In this document: piece after piece, positions 32,958 to 41,253 of the stretch
Numbering within the stretch: position 1 is the stretch's first letter
Layout: every line of letters starts with the position of its first letter
Assembly: GCA_040387835.1 (NCBI GenBank)
Contig: JAZKCZ010000002.1
Span: forward strand, 1 to 64,000
Source of the DNA: Myxococcota bacterium
GTDB taxonomy: Bacteria; Myxococcota; UBA727; JABDBI01
Direction: 5' to 3'
Length of the DNA stretch: 64,000 nt
The notes under the pieces: model-generated
What the model was told of the DNA's origin: nothing
The model's input: only the letters and a program-made list of their open reading frames with translations
Databases searched by the model: none
Position numbers and translations under genes: made by a program

Positions 32958-34975
32958 TTTTGAATCCCATCGGCTCGAAACTGAATTTGCCGCCAAAAGA
33001 ATCGCCGCTTGAAGATATCCTTGAGGCTAAGCGGCAGGAGATTAAGCTAGGTTGGGGTGAGAAGTATCGAGAGCGGGTGCATGCCAAGGGGAAGATGACG
33101 GCTTGGGAGCGGGTGGAGGCGTTGGCTGACTGTCATCCCGGGCATCGACCCGAGATCCAGCACCCAGCACAACCCTGGACCCCGGCTCAAGGCCGGGGTG
33201 ACAGCGGGGGCCCCAGCACCCAGCACCACATCCTTCCCATTGGAACTTTTGTTCAGACAGGCAGCGCAGATAAAATTGCGCCGGCGGCGGGTGTGATTAC
33301 GGCGTTTGTTCGGATTGAAAATCGTTGGTGTATGGTCATTGCAAATGACAACACAGTCGCTTCGGGATCTTGGTGGCCTAAGACGCCGGAAAAGATAATC
33401 CGGGCGCAAGAGATGGCTCTAAAGCTTACAATCCCGGTGGTTTATTTGGTGGATTGCTCCGGGCTTTATTTGCCAGAGCAGGCAAAAAGTTTCCCCGGTC
33501 AAAAAGGTGCTGGTCATATTTTCAAAATGAACAGCTTGTTAAGTAACGCCGGAGTGCCTCAAATCGCTGGCGTATTTGGGGACTGCATTGCGGGTGGTGG
33601 TTACATGCCCATCATTTCTGACAAAGTTTATATGACCGAGCAAGCATATATGGTCATTGCCGGCGCGGCTTTGATTCAAGGCGCCAAAAGTCAAAATTTA
33701 AGTTCCAAAGACATCGGTGGACCCAGTGTGCATGTGCATCTTTCCAATTGTGCCGATTTCAGAGTGCCTGATGATCAAACTTGTCTAGCCCGCATTCGAG
33801 AAGAAATTGGGCGCTGCAATTCCAGCAGTGCGGATTATTATCGAAATGACGCTGAAGCGGCCCTGCCAAACTTTGAGACCACTGAACTTAAAGACATGAT
33901 TTCAGCGAACGAGGCATATGACATTAGACAAGTTTTAGCGCGTTTGGTTGATGACAGCTTGTTTATGGAAGTCTTTGAGCACATGGGCCATGAAGTTATC
34001 ACCGGCATTGCCAAAATATCTGGCTTGTACGTGGGCATCGCTGCCAATGTGCAAGGGCTGCTGCCTCACCCAGACGCACCTCAGCAAAAGCGGCCGGGTG
34101 GCATTTTATATAAAGAAGGCGTCGCAAAACTTGCCACCTTCGCCAGAGCCTGTGATAGCGACGGCATTCCGCTGGTTTGGCTGCAAGATGTTTCAGGATT
34201 CGACGTAGGCGCTGAAGCAGAAAAGCAAGGTCTATTGGGTTATGGCTCAAGTTTAATTTATGCGAACTCGGTCAACCAAACACCTTTCATGACCGTATTA
34301 CTGCGCAAGGCCTCAGGCGCAGGCTATTATGCGATGGCTGGGCTACCTTACGATCCGGTAATTCAGCTATCGACTTGTTTTTCACGCCTTGCGGTTATGG
34401 AAGGCAAAACACTGGCGCTGGGGGCGTTTAACACCAGGCCCGGTGAAACCGATGCCATGAAGAGTTTGTCTGAGCGTATCGAAGCCGACATGGATCCCTA
34501 CAAAGCCGCAGGGCAAATGGATACGGACGAGATTATTAAGCTCTCTGAAATTAGGTCCTATCTCGAATGCCTTGTCGAATGCTGCTACCAAAACCAAGGC
34601 AGTCGTAGAATTAAAAACCCGAGGATTTGGAGCCTTCATGATTTGGCATTGCTAGGCTATCCAAGTGCCTCCGCCATCGAGTCTAACATCACGGCTAACA
34701 CGCCAATAGCGAACAGCAGTCCGGTTTCTGGCGAGACATTTAAAGCCCCTCTGGAAGGCCTGTTCTATCTCAGATCTTCACCTACTGAACCAGCATTCAT
34801 CGTTGAGGGCCAAAAATTAAATCCTGGCGATACCGTTGGGCTCATAGAAGTGATGAAATGTTTTCATCCTTTGAAATTCGAAGGCCAAGTGCCCATGATT
34901 ATAGATAAAATTTGTGTCATGGATGCAACCCCCATCAAAGCAGGCGAGAATATTTTGCTGTTTAAATCAGTTTAA
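32945..34975 (+). CDS. carboxyltransferase fused to biotin carrier domain, with in-frame palindromic insert
   Basis: A 676-residue fusion. Residues about 20-560 are a PccB/MccB-type carboxyltransferase ([75 protein letters not shown]). Residues about 600-676 are a biotinyl domain whose attachment lysine is Lys638 in [10 protein letters not shown], with Cys in place of the usual second Met. CT-BCCP fusion in one chain is uncommon; BCCP is normally fused to the biotin carboxylase. Residues about 62-95 (between EALAD and ILPIGTF) come from a repeat element at 33131-33230 and have the look of translated palindrome, low in hydrophobics. Substrate acyl-CoA not determined. Confidence 0.87.
   Translation: MAKVILNPIGSKLNLPPKESPLEDILEAKRQEIKLGWGEKYRERVHAKGKMTAWERVEALADCHPGHRPEIQHPAQPWTPAQGRGDSGGPSTQHHILPIGTFVQTGSADKIAPAAGVITAFVRIENRWCMVIANDNTVASGSWWPKTPEKIIRAQEMALKLTIPVVYLVDCSGLYLPEQAKSFPGQKGAGHIFKMNSLLSNAGVPQIAGVFGDCIAGGGYMPIISDKVYMTEQAYMVIAGAALIQGAKSQNLSSKDIGGPSVHVHLSNCADFRVPDDQTCLARIREEIGRCNSSSADYYRNDAEAALPNFETTELKDMISANEAYDIRQVLARLVDDSLFMEVFEHMGHEVITGIAKISGLYVGIAANVQGLLPHPDAPQQKRPGGILYKEGVAKLATFARACDSDGIPLVWLQDVSGFDVGAEAEKQGLLGYGSSLIYANSVNQTPFMTVLLRKASGAGYYAMAGLPYDPVIQLSTCFSRLAVMEGKTLALGAFNTRPGETDAMKSLSERIEADMDPYKAAGQMDTDEIIKLSEIRSYLECLVECCYQNQGSRRIKNPRIWSLHDLALLGYPSASAIESNITANTPIANSSPVSGETFKAPLEGLFYLRSSPTEPAFIVEGQKLNPGDTVGLIEVMKCFHPLKFEGQVPMIIDKICVMDATPIKAGENILLFKSV
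33131..33203. repeat. palindromic repeat element inserted in frame in the carboxyltransferase gene
   Basis: Imperfect terminal inverted repeats TGTCATCCCGGGC (33131-33143) and GCCGGGGTGACA (33192-33203), with an inner GATCCAG/CTGGAC pairing. The type resembles the GTCATCCC...GGGGTGAC elements known from many proteobacteria and, in Rickettsia, inside coding genes. A 14-bp direct repeat, CCAGCACCCAGCAC, occurs inside it (33157-33170) and just after it (33213-33226). The whole inserted stretch keeps the reading frame and adds about 33 codons. Confidence 0.75.
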
Positions 34976-34984
34976 GCTGATTAT

Positions 34985-35857
34985 ATGCGTGTCACACGAC
35001 CCTCCTCTGCAGCGAGCCAATCAGGCGACATGGCTACATTAGCGGAGTTAGAACTTCCCGATCTGGAGCATGCAACGTTTGACACTCCAGAAAATTCGTT
35101 TGAGCCGGGCCATTTGACGCCTCTAGGGCGAAGCATCAAAACGCCTAGAGCTCTGATTCCGTCATTTGAGAGACGCCAACCGACCGCGCTTGGACGGGGC
35201 GCTTTCGGCAGAGTTGTCCTTGTCAAACGTTATAATGGCCAATCCATGGCGATTAAAACGATAGATATTGGTCATATTGCGCAGCGAGAATACGGGGGTG
35301 TTGTGCAACAAGGCCTGATCGAATATCATGCTAAAAAAATGCGAGTGGAAATTAAAGTGCTTGCACAGCTGTCCCCACACCCTCACATCCCAAGATTTAT
35401 CGGCAGCTCAGAGAAAGATAACTACCTGCAAATTGCGACCACAGTAGCCCCTGGAGCCCTCTTGCAGGATCAAATCTTAAACGAAGCCGATGCGCAACTT
35501 GCGATTCGGCAGCTGCTTTCAGTCTTAGATTACTGCCATCAACAAGGCATCGCTCATCTAGACGTTAAGCCAACCAATATCATGTGGGATTCAGAAACTC
35601 GCCACCTAACGTTAATCGATTTTGGTGAAGCGCGTTTTTTTACTCCAGGCAGACCTTTGATCCCTTCGCACCTCTCTAGTGGAACTTTAGCCTATCGAAA
35701 GCTAGGCTCGATAAATGCGGTGGAAATTGACCTATACGCAGCGGCTTTAACCTGCAGAGCCATGCTAGGCGCAAATACAAGCCCAAAGAGCGAACGACTT
35801 ATCGAACTTTGTCTACATGGCAACAGCTCAATCGTTCAAATTTTAGAAAACTATTAA
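34985..35857 (+). CDS. eukaryotic-like Ser/Thr protein kinase, soluble
   Basis: A 290-residue Hanks-type kinase without membrane span or PASTA repeats. An N-terminal 65-residue polar tail precedes the catalytic domain: glycine loop GRGAFG (70-75), Lys91 in AIK, catalytic loop HLDVKPTN (about 190-197, HLD replacing HRD), metal motif DFGEA (about 212), GTLAYRKLG where APE is expected, DLYAAALT (helix F), and a final QILENY. Core residues for phosphotransfer are kept; the APE motif is lost. The lack of a sensor domain leaves an intracellular or secreted role open. Directly followed by a fragment of a second kinase at 35905. The first ATG has no ribosome binding site; Met16 (35030) is an alternative. 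Confidence 0.85.
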   Translation: MRVTRPSSAASQSGDMATLAELELPDLEHATFDTPENSFEPGHLTPLGRSIKTPRALIPSFERRQPTALGRGAFGRVVLVKRYNGQSMAIKTIDIGHIAQREYGGVVQQGLIEYHAKKMRVEIKVLAQLSPHPHIPRFIGSSEKDNYLQIATTVAPGALLQDQILNEADAQLAIRQLLSVLDYCHQQGIAHLDVKPTNIMWDSETRHLTLIDFGEARFFTPGRPLIPSHLSSGTLAYRKLGSINAVEIDLYAAALTCRAMLGANTSPKSERLIELCLHGNSSIVQILENY

Positions 35858-35859
35858 TA

Positions 35860-35872
35860 TGGCAATTTGCCA
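35860..35872. promoter_or_regulatory. short perfect dyad TGGCAA-T-TTGCCA
   Basis: A 13-bp near-palindrome (6-bp arms, 1-base centre) between the kinase gene and the kinase fragment. Its right arm contains TTGCCA (35867-35872), usable as a -35 box with TATGAT (35888-35893, 15 bp) or TATTAT (35893-35898, 20 bp). It may be an operator for the fragment gene. Confidence 0.35.
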
Positions 35873-35892
35873 AAAATATTAAAGGATTATGA

Positions 35893-35898
35893 TATTAT
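35893..35898 (+). promoter_or_regulatory. -10 box candidate, leaderless, for the kinase fragment
   Basis: TATTAT followed after 6 bases by ATG 35905, the same spacing as at 1551, 12620, 28011 and 53830. No ribosome binding site. Supports expression of the small gene rather than a dead remnant, although the AT-rich context makes chance matches easy. Confidence 0.35.
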
Positions 35899-35904
35899 AT
35901 TAAT

Positions 35905-36144
35905 ATGCCAACAGAAATTAAGCCTTCGATAGGCAAATCACCAGCCATAGATGAGCAGTCAAACCCTGTCAGAGTCGACATTCATGCAGCTGGTGTCACT
36001 TGTGAGCGCCTTTTAGGTCCGGGCGAGCATTCACAGATTGCAAACGATTTTGTTGCCCGCTACAAAGCCGCCGATGAACCCATTTCCGCATTGTTGCAGC
36101 ATCCTTGGCTAGTTTCGGCCGCGAATCTTGGAGAACAAACGTAG
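35905..36144 (+). CDS. protein-kinase C-lobe fragment (79 residues)
   Basis: A 79-residue product matching only the last part of a Hanks kinase. VRVDIHAAGVTCERLLG parallels VEIDLYAAALTCRAMLG of the kinase just upstream (helix F), and FVARYKAADEPISALLQHPWL matches the subdomain XI end with its typical HPWL. ATP-binding and catalytic loops are absent, so it cannot phosphorylate. The first 25 residues are polar and do not resemble kinase sequence. It is probably the remnant of a tandem-duplicated kinase after a large internal deletion; it might still be made and act as a decoy or dimer partner. Its end overlaps the convergent BI-1 gene by 36 bases. Confidence 0.6.
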   Translation: MPTEIKPSIGKSPAIDEQSNPVRVDIHAAGVTCERLLGPGEHSQIANDFVARYKAADEPISALLQHPWLVSAANLGEQT

Positions 36145-36846
36145 CATCTCTAGATAGAGCCAAACCATGGTCACCATAAGACCGAATGCACCTACCCATT
36201 CCATATACTTAGGCGCGCCAGCCTTGGCGCCTTGTTCGATTAGATCAAAATCTAAAATGAGATTTAATGCGGCGATGCCTGCGACCACCACACTAAATAA
36301 AATTCCGGTCAAACCGTTTCCATAAACAAAGGGCAGAGATACGCCAAACCAATGAAGCGCCATAGATAACAAATAAATTGCCATTACACCGCCGGTCGCA
36401 GCAATCACGCCCGTTCTAAATTGCTGAGTGGCTCGCATCACGCCGGTCTTATACAAAAGTAACATGACGCCCAAAGTTCCGAAGGTACCCGCGATGGCCT
36501 GCAAAGCGATGCCAGGATAAGCCGCATTCATAATTGCTGATATACCGCCTAATACCAAACCTTCAGCTGCTGCGTAAAGAGGCGCACCAATAGGTGCCCA
36601 AGTTGGCTTAAAACTAATAATCACGGCTAATATAAATCCAGCGATCATGCCGCCCCATAAAAGGCCGTTAAGCTCAGCAGTGCGAGCCTCAGTGAGCAAA
36701 CTCCAAGGGTAGGCTGCCACTGCCGATGCAATCACCAACAACAAGCCAGTCTTATTAACTGTGCCACCCACAGACATTCGATCGCCTGTTAAATATTGCC
36801 CAGGTTGGTCAAAAACTCTCGCTAAAACAGGATTCGATGATTTCAT
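36109..36846 (-). CDS. Bax inhibitor-1 / YccA family membrane protein
   Basis: A 245-residue protein with seven predicted spans after a polar N-terminus (MKSSNPVLARVF, a start shared by the bacterial BI-1 subfamily that also carries MSVGGTVNKTG). The end has the acidic pore-type segment NLILDFDLIEQGAKAGAPKYMEW with its conserved aspartates, as in the calcium-leak BsYetJ/BI-1 fold. GAGGG lies 6 bases before the ATG, so this gene has a conventional leader. The role in bacteria is poorly defined: a pH-sensitive calcium leak or interaction with membrane proteases. Confidence 0.85.
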   Translation of the reverse strand: MKSSNPVLARVFDQPGQYLTGDRMSVGGTVNKTGLLLVIASAVAAYPWSLLTEARTAELNGLLWGGMIAGFILAVIISFKPTWAPIGAPLYAAAEGLVLGGISAIMNAAYPGIALQAIAGTFGTLGVMLLLYKTGVMRATQQFRTGVIAATGGVMAIYLLSMALHWFGVSLPFVYGNGLTGILFSVVVAGIAALNLILDFDLIEQGAKAGAPKYMEWVGAFGLMVTMVWLYLEMLRLFSKIRGRN

Positions 36847-36880
36847 ATTTTTCCCTCAAATTTGGTTTAAACTAACATAG

Positions 36881-37150
36881 ATGATCGACAATTCAAAACT
36901 TGATATCAAGCATGACGCGGGCCAGGGAAAGTATTTCGCTTTAATCAACGGCCAAGAATGTTTGCTACGGTACAAAGAAACGGGCCCTGGCGTGGTGAAT
37001 TTTTACAGCACCTATGTGCCGCCAGAGCTCGAAGGTCATGGTTACGCCGCGCAACTAACAAGATATGCGCTTGAAGATGCAAAGGCGCAAAATCTTAAAG
37101 TCATCCCAGGCTGCTCGTATGTAAGAAACTACATCGAAAAACATTCTTAA
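36881..37150 (+). CDS. small GNAT-like N-acetyltransferase (YjdJ type)
   Basis: An 89-residue protein of the short acetyltransferase family (Acetyltransf_CG). Seen are YFALINGQECLLRY, FYSTYVPPELEGHGYAAQLTRYAL (the acetyl-CoA-binding turn, with E-G-H-G-Y replacing the usual R/Q-G-x-G) and VIPGCSYVRNYIEKH, which is diagnostic of the family's end. Substrate unknown. Divergent from the BI-1 gene by 34 bases; TAAACT 7 bases before the ATG may be its -10. Its stop codon abuts the 3' end of the tRNA gene, which is on the other strand. Confidence 0.85.
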   Translation: MIDNSKLDIKHDAGQGKYFALINGQECLLRYKETGPGVVNFYSTYVPPELEGHGYAAQLTRYALEDAKAQNLKVIPGCSYVRNYIEKHS

Positions 37151-37151
37151 A

Positions 37152-37228
37152 TGGTGCTCTCAACAAGATTCGAACTTGTGGCCTTCGCTTTAGGAAAGCG
37201 ACGCTCTATCCACCTGAGCTATGAGAGC
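37152..37228 (-). tRNA. tRNA-Arg (anticodon CCU)
   Basis: Read on the minus strand, a complete cloverleaf of 77 bases. The acceptor stem is GCTCTCA/TGAGAGC, the D stem GCTC/GAGC, the anticodon stem TCGCT/AGCGA around loop TTCCTAA (anticodon CCT), and the T arm ACAAG-TTCGAAT-CTTGT. The discriminator is A with CCA encoded. It decodes the codon AGG. No attachment-site duplication or integrase was noticed nearby. Confidence 0.95.
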
Positions 37229-37244
37229 AAGCACGTAGATTTGG

Positions 37245-37955
37245 CTATTGCTTTAAATATAGTTCGGGGTCAACCGGGGTACGATTTTTGCGAATTTGGA
37301 AATAAGTTCGAGGCGAATCCACGCCACCGGACGTGCCTACCGTGCCTAAGCGCTCTAAACGTTTTACCTGCTGGCCTTTGGTAACATCTACCGCATCTAA
37401 ATGCGCGTAAATTGTCACAAAAGGATCCGCATTTTTAACAATGACAATACGCCCATAACGGGTACCGTCATCGCCCACGTAGATAACTTCGCCTTCGGCC
37501 GCAGCTTGCACAGGTGTGCCACGCGGCGCTGCTAAGGCGATGCCTTCATAAAGGCGATTGGGGTTTAAATCGAAAGTTTTGAATAAAACGGCGCCTTTCA
37601 CTGGCCAGGCAAAATCCATTTTCTTGCCATCTGTGGTGAGCTCAGCCTTCGCAGCAGGCTTAGGGGTCTTAGCCTGCTGCTTGGCCACAGCCAAAGGCAT
37701 ATCAGACTCAGGAATATACAGTTTTTGGCCAGGTTTTACGGCACTCGAATCAAGAATGCCGTTGACTTCCATCAAATCAAACGCAGAAACTCTCTTCTTT
37801 TGAGCAATCGTGTGAACGGTATCGCCACGTTGAACCGTGTAGACCCCGCCCGCGTAACCGCCTGTTGCTGTTCGCAAGCCACTGCTTGTACGACAGCCCA
37901 CCGTCAAACTTAAGAGGCCTAGAAAGGCCCATATGCTTAAGTAATTAAGCCGCAT
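37245..37955 (-). CDS. NlpD-like lipoprotein: LysM plus degenerate M23/LytM domain
   Basis: A 236-residue lipoprotein. Start ATG 37955 gives a signal peptide with lipobox LTVGC (lipidated Cys near residue 21). One LysM domain (YTVQRGDTVHTIAQKKRV...LYIP) binds peptidoglycan, and a C-terminal LytM/M23 fold follows (AAPRGTPVQAAAEGEVIYVGDD). Metal-binding residues are largely lost: the usual HxGxD is YEGIA, and the final HFEIR is YFQIR; only the His of YAHL remains. This matches NlpD/EnvC-type factors, which activate amidases at division instead of cutting peptidoglycan. It overlaps pcnB by 11 bases. An open extension to 38039 is not used. Confidence 0.85.
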   Translation of the reverse strand: MRLNYLSIWAFLGLLSLTVGCRTSSGLRTATGGYAGGVYTVQRGDTVHTIAQKKRVSAFDLMEVNGILDSSAVKPGQKLYIPESDMPLAVAKQQAKTPKPAAKAELTTDGKKMDFAWPVKGAVLFKTFDLNPNRLYEGIALAAPRGTPVQAAAEGEVIYVGDDGTRYGRIVIVKNADPFVTIYAHLDAVDVTKGQQVKRLERLGTVGTSGGVDSPRTYFQIRKNRTPVDPELYLKQ

Positions 37956-39150
37956 GTTCTCCCGAAGGATGTCTGCCGCGATGCCTGCCTTGCGGGCGAC
38001 GTCGCCGATTAAAATGTGGTCTAATTTTCGGCGCACCACGTTTGGTTTGCAAGTATGGCTTATTGGACTGCAAGGCCATCGCTTTTAGGACACCAACTGG
38101 ATCTAAAGACTCACCATGCGCAAACAAATGCAAAGTATAAAGCAACAACGCTTCTCTAAACCATGACTTTTGAATAATCGCTGGCTTAAATGAAGAGATT
38201 GTCGAAAGCAAGCTTCGAATCTTATCTTGGTCATGACGCGGTAAGCGAATGCGCTCAGCCCAGGCCACACAAAGTTTATCGATCCAATTGCGCTCGTTGT
38301 GTTCTGATTGCTCGAGCGCCAAATAGGTTGGCAGCATCAAAGCAGATAGCGCCACAGCTGAAGAAATATCAACTTCCCGCGTATGCGCTTCATCCAAGAC
38401 AACCAACATCTTGCTGAAGTCTTCTGTAAGCTCCGGCATGAAGATATCGATAATACCAAGCTCTTTACACAGGCTGAATGCTTTGACCGCATGGCCAGAA
38501 AGCAACAGGCGCAAAAACTCTTCAAGCAGTCTTGGCGGCGCACATCTTGGGATCTCTGCGACATGCTTTTTCATGGCCGCAAAGGTATTTTCTTCGATGT
38601 CGAATTCAAGCCTGCAAGCAAACTTAATCGCACGAAGAATCCGCACCGGATCTTCCTGGAAGCGAATGTCCGGATCGCCTACCGTTCGAATTGAACGCGC
38701 CTCCAAATCGACTCTGCCACCGACGTAATCGATAACTTTGCCCTCGATTGGATCGTAGAACAAGCCGTTGATGGTTAAGTCACGTCGCTTGGCATCTTGT
38801 TCGATATCCCCATAAACATTGTCATGGGTAACCAGCAAGTCTTCCGGAACGTCTTCTTGTACATCCAAAGGGTTCGCTCTAAAAGTTGCCGTTTCAACGA
38901 TTTTGTTGCCGGGGAAAAATACATGCGCCAGCAAAAACCTGCGACCAATTAGCCTAGAGTTTCTGAAAATCTGACGAACTTCTTCAGGCTTCGCGCTGGT
39001 CGCAACGTCAAAATCCTTGGGCGTTTTGCCAAGCAACAAATCTCTGACACAACCGCCTGTTAAATAGGCTTCGTGGTTTTTAGCACGTAGCCGCTTGACT
39101 ACCCACAATGCATTCAAATCTATTTGAGATAAAGGAATCTCGGGTTCCAC
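37945..39150 (-). CDS. pcnB: poly(A) polymerase I / tRNA nucleotidyltransferase family
   Basis: A 401-residue class II nucleotidyltransferase. Seen are YLTGGCVRDLLLGKTPKDFDVAT with the metal-binding D-x-D, GRRFLLAHVFF, LLVTHDNVYGDIEQDAKRRDLTINGLFYD and FQEDPVRILRAIKFA. The DNVYG-IEQDA-RRD pattern and the very basic C-terminal tail (RPHFNRRRRPQGRHRGR) favour poly(A) polymerase, which tags RNAs for decay, over CCA-adding enzyme. Start is GTG 39150 with AGGAG 7 bases upstream. It overlaps the end of coaX by 71 bases, an unusually long same-strand overlap. Confidence 0.87.
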   Translation of the reverse strand: MEPEIPLSQIDLNALWVVKRLRAKNHEAYLTGGCVRDLLLGKTPKDFDVATSAKPEEVRQIFRNSRLIGRRFLLAHVFFPGNKIVETATFRANPLDVQEDVPEDLLVTHDNVYGDIEQDAKRRDLTINGLFYDPIEGKVIDYVGGRVDLEARSIRTVGDPDIRFQEDPVRILRAIKFACRLEFDIEENTFAAMKKHVAEIPRCAPPRLLEEFLRLLLSGHAVKAFSLCKELGIIDIFMPELTEDFSKMLVVLDEAHTREVDISSAVALSALMLPTYLALEQSEHNERNWIDKLCVAWAERIRLPRHDQDKIRSLLSTISSFKPAIIQKSWFREALLLYTLHLFAHGESLDPVGVLKAMALQSNKPYLQTKRGAPKIRPHFNRRRRPQGRHRGRHPSGEHAA

Positions 39151-39913
39151 TTTGATACTCCTGATACAACAAGCATAGCCCCGACAACGTTAAGTCAGGT
39201 TCAACCATTTGAATTGTTTTGGATGCTTGTTTCATAAATGGCGCCAAACCGCCCGTCGCAATCACTTGGGCTGGGACGCTCAGCTCATTTTGCATTGCTT
39301 TAACCAAACCGTCAATCAGGCAGGCATAACCTTGCACCAATCCAATTTGCAGATGTTCTTCTGTATTTTTGCCGATCATCCGTGCCGGATGCTCCAGCGG
39401 CACACGGCTTAGCTTCGAGGCAGACTGAAATAGCGCCTCACTGGCGATTTCAAGGCCGGGTGCAATCGCGCCGCCCAAATACTCGCCCTCTCCACTAACC
39501 ACATCAAAAGTGGTGGCAGTCCCCAAATCAACAATGATAGAAGGACCTCCAAACTGCCGATAAGCGGCATAGGCTGTTACTAAGCGGTCGGCACCCAACT
39601 CATCCGGCCTATCTACCAATAAAGGCATGTTCGGCTTAAGCTCTTGCTTCACCCAAAGGGGCTTTCGACCTAAATATCGCTCGCAACTTTCGGCAAAAAT
39701 ACGATCCAACTGGGTAACAACTGAACTAATGCAAACATCATTGATTTGTTCTTTCGAGATATCGTGATGCTTCAGCAGTGCGGTAATCCAGTGGCCAATC
39801 TCATCAACGGTAGCTTTGCGTTCCGTCCGAAAACGCAAGCGGCACTGCAGCAGCGAGCCTAGATAGACCCCCACCACAATATTCGTGTTACCAATATCTA
39901 TTGCCGCCAACAT
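39080..39913 (-). CDS. coaX: type III pantothenate kinase
   Basis: A 277-residue ASKHA-fold kinase for the first step of CoA synthesis. Family motifs are MLAAIDIGNTNIVVGVY (phosphate 1), DRPDELGADRLVTAYAAY, IIVDLGTATTFDVV and IATGGLAPFM. Homology ends near LTLSGLCLLYQEY; the last 22 residues are an extension produced by read-through into the pcnB start region. This makes the 71-base overlap with pcnB, whose own start is well supported, so both frames are used. It begins 12 bases after the protease gene stops. Confidence 0.92.
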   Translation of the reverse strand: MLAAIDIGNTNIVVGVYLGSLLQCRLRFRTERKATVDEIGHWITALLKHHDISKEQINDVCISSVVTQLDRIFAESCERYLGRKPLWVKQELKPNMPLLVDRPDELGADRLVTAYAAYRQFGGPSIIVDLGTATTFDVVSGEGEYLGGAIAPGLEIASEALFQSASKLSRVPLEHPARMIGKNTEEHLQIGLVQGYACLIDGLVKAMQNELSVPAQVIATGGLAPFMKQASKTIQMVEPDLTLSGLCLLYQEYQSGTRDSFISNRFECIVGSQAATC

Positions 39914-39924
39914 TTAACGGGCTT

Positions 39925-41253
39925 CTAGCATTTTTTCCGTCTTCTGGGAACCAAGATTCCTAGCGCCACCAAAAGCATGCCTAAGGCACCTGGAGGGCCC
40001 GCGCTAGCGCAAGAGCTTGAAGAGCCGCCTGAAGAGCCGCCGGTTGCCGCTAGACTTTCGCCCGTTGTACTTTGTTGACACTTCTCAGCGCTACACGAGT
40101 AGCCTGTCGGACACACAACAGGGACATTATCGATAACACCACATCGCTCGTCCGTAGCGGTCGCCACTTGAATACACGCTTTAGAAGCGATGGCTTCCTC
40201 CTTCGAGTTTTTCAAAGTGCGGCAAGTATCTCTATCTTTAGAGCAGGCGCTGCTTTCACTACAGTCTTCGAAGCAATAGTAAGCTGGCTCTGAGGCAACG
40301 TTCACGCCAACACAAATCAGGCCCTGATCGCAAGGGCTTTCAGAGCATTCTTCATGCAAATCAGCCGCACCCAAAGCTGACCCGGCCGGAAACTCACAAA
40401 ACCCTGAAGTACACATCAAATGATTGTCGCAATCAGCATCTTCGGTACAAGCATGACTGCAATATTTGCTTCCATTTTGCGTGTGGCACTGAAGGCTGGC
40501 TGAGCAGTCTGTGTTGCTGCTACACCGAGTTGCGTACGCACCCGAAGAGCCATCCGCATAGAGCGCACGAATCCCTTGCTGGTCATCAAATAGAGGATAC
40601 TGAACCAAGTAAGCCGCCGTCGCACACATAATAGCAGACGAGCTGTCCACACATGGATGCCCAAGGCCCAAAAAATGACCCAGTTCATGAGTTAACGTAC
40701 TTCGAATCGACTGACATGAATTACTCAACCGACTACATTCAGGCTGCCATTTAAAACCTGCCGTAGGCGTTCCATTCAAAATCAAATCAGCGTCTTGAAT
40801 AACCCTGAATTTGGCAGAGCTGGTTTGACAAGCGTAGGGTGGCAAAGTCACCCCGAGGATGCCATCAGGTGCAGCACCCACATACTCCATCCACTCATCA
40901 TCGTTGTTAACCCAAAAAACGTCATGATGCTCGCTGTCGTCACCAAAACTTCGAGGAGAAACAACGTCCGACGAATAGTTAGTCGTCAAGTGAACGCCCG
41001 AAACGGTATTCCAAGAAGCAAAGCAACTATTAACCAAGGAAATCCAAGACGAAGCGTTAAGCGAAGCCGGAAGTTCGGTGGTACTTACCCAATATTGCAA
41101 ATAGCTGTTGCGCCACTTGGTCGCAGTTGTGTCATCGCAAACACCGCAAGTATCTTGCTCACTTTGGCCTTCCGCATCAACGCCATTGCATAGAAATGCA
41201 TATCCATTTGCGTAGCCACTTAGCAGAAAAAGCAATAAAACAACCTGCCTCAT
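39925..41253 (-). CDS. secreted matrixin-type metalloprotease with Cys-rich repeats and MYXO-CTERM-like tail
   Basis: A 442-residue exported protease. A signal peptide (MRQVVLLLFLLSGYANGYA) is followed by a zinc metalloprotease domain with HELGHFLGLGH (residues 189-199, HExxHxxGxxH). Next comes a Cys-rich region of about 120 residues with repeated C-x-x-D-x-D-C and C-x(5)-C spacing (NTDCSASLQC, DADCDNHLMC), resembling EGF/Dickkopf-like modules. The end, SSSSCASAGPPGALG plus a hydrophobic span and PRRRKKC, is a MYXO-CTERM-like surface-sorting signal. It overlaps the upstream gene by ATGA. Such pairs of matrixin and small exported protein are familiar in myxobacteria. Substrate unknown. Confidence 0.88.
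   Translation of the reverse strand: MRQVVLLLFLLSGYANGYAFLCNGVDAEGQSEQDTCGVCDDTTATKWRNSYLQYWVSTTELPASLNASSWISLVNSCFASWNTVSGVHLTTNYSSDVVSPRSFGDDSEHHDVFWVNNDDEWMEYVGAAPDGILGVTLPPYACQTSSAKFRVIQDADLILNGTPTAGFKWQPECSRLSNSCQSIRSTLTHELGHFLGLGHPCVDSSSAIMCATAAYLVQYPLFDDQQGIRALYADGSSGAYATRCSSNTDCSASLQCHTQNGSKYCSHACTEDADCDNHLMCTSGFCEFPAGSALGAADLHEECSESPCDQGLICVGVNVASEPAYYCFEDCSESSACSKDRDTCRTLKNSKEEAIASKACIQVATATDERCGVIDNVPVVCPTGYSCSAEKCQQSTTGESLAATGGSSGGSSSSCASAGPPGALGMLLVALGILVPRRRKKC

Noticed and set aside
37152-37228. tRNA-Arg as an integration site
   Set aside because: No integrase, direct repeat of the tRNA 3' end or change in gene content was seen on either side.
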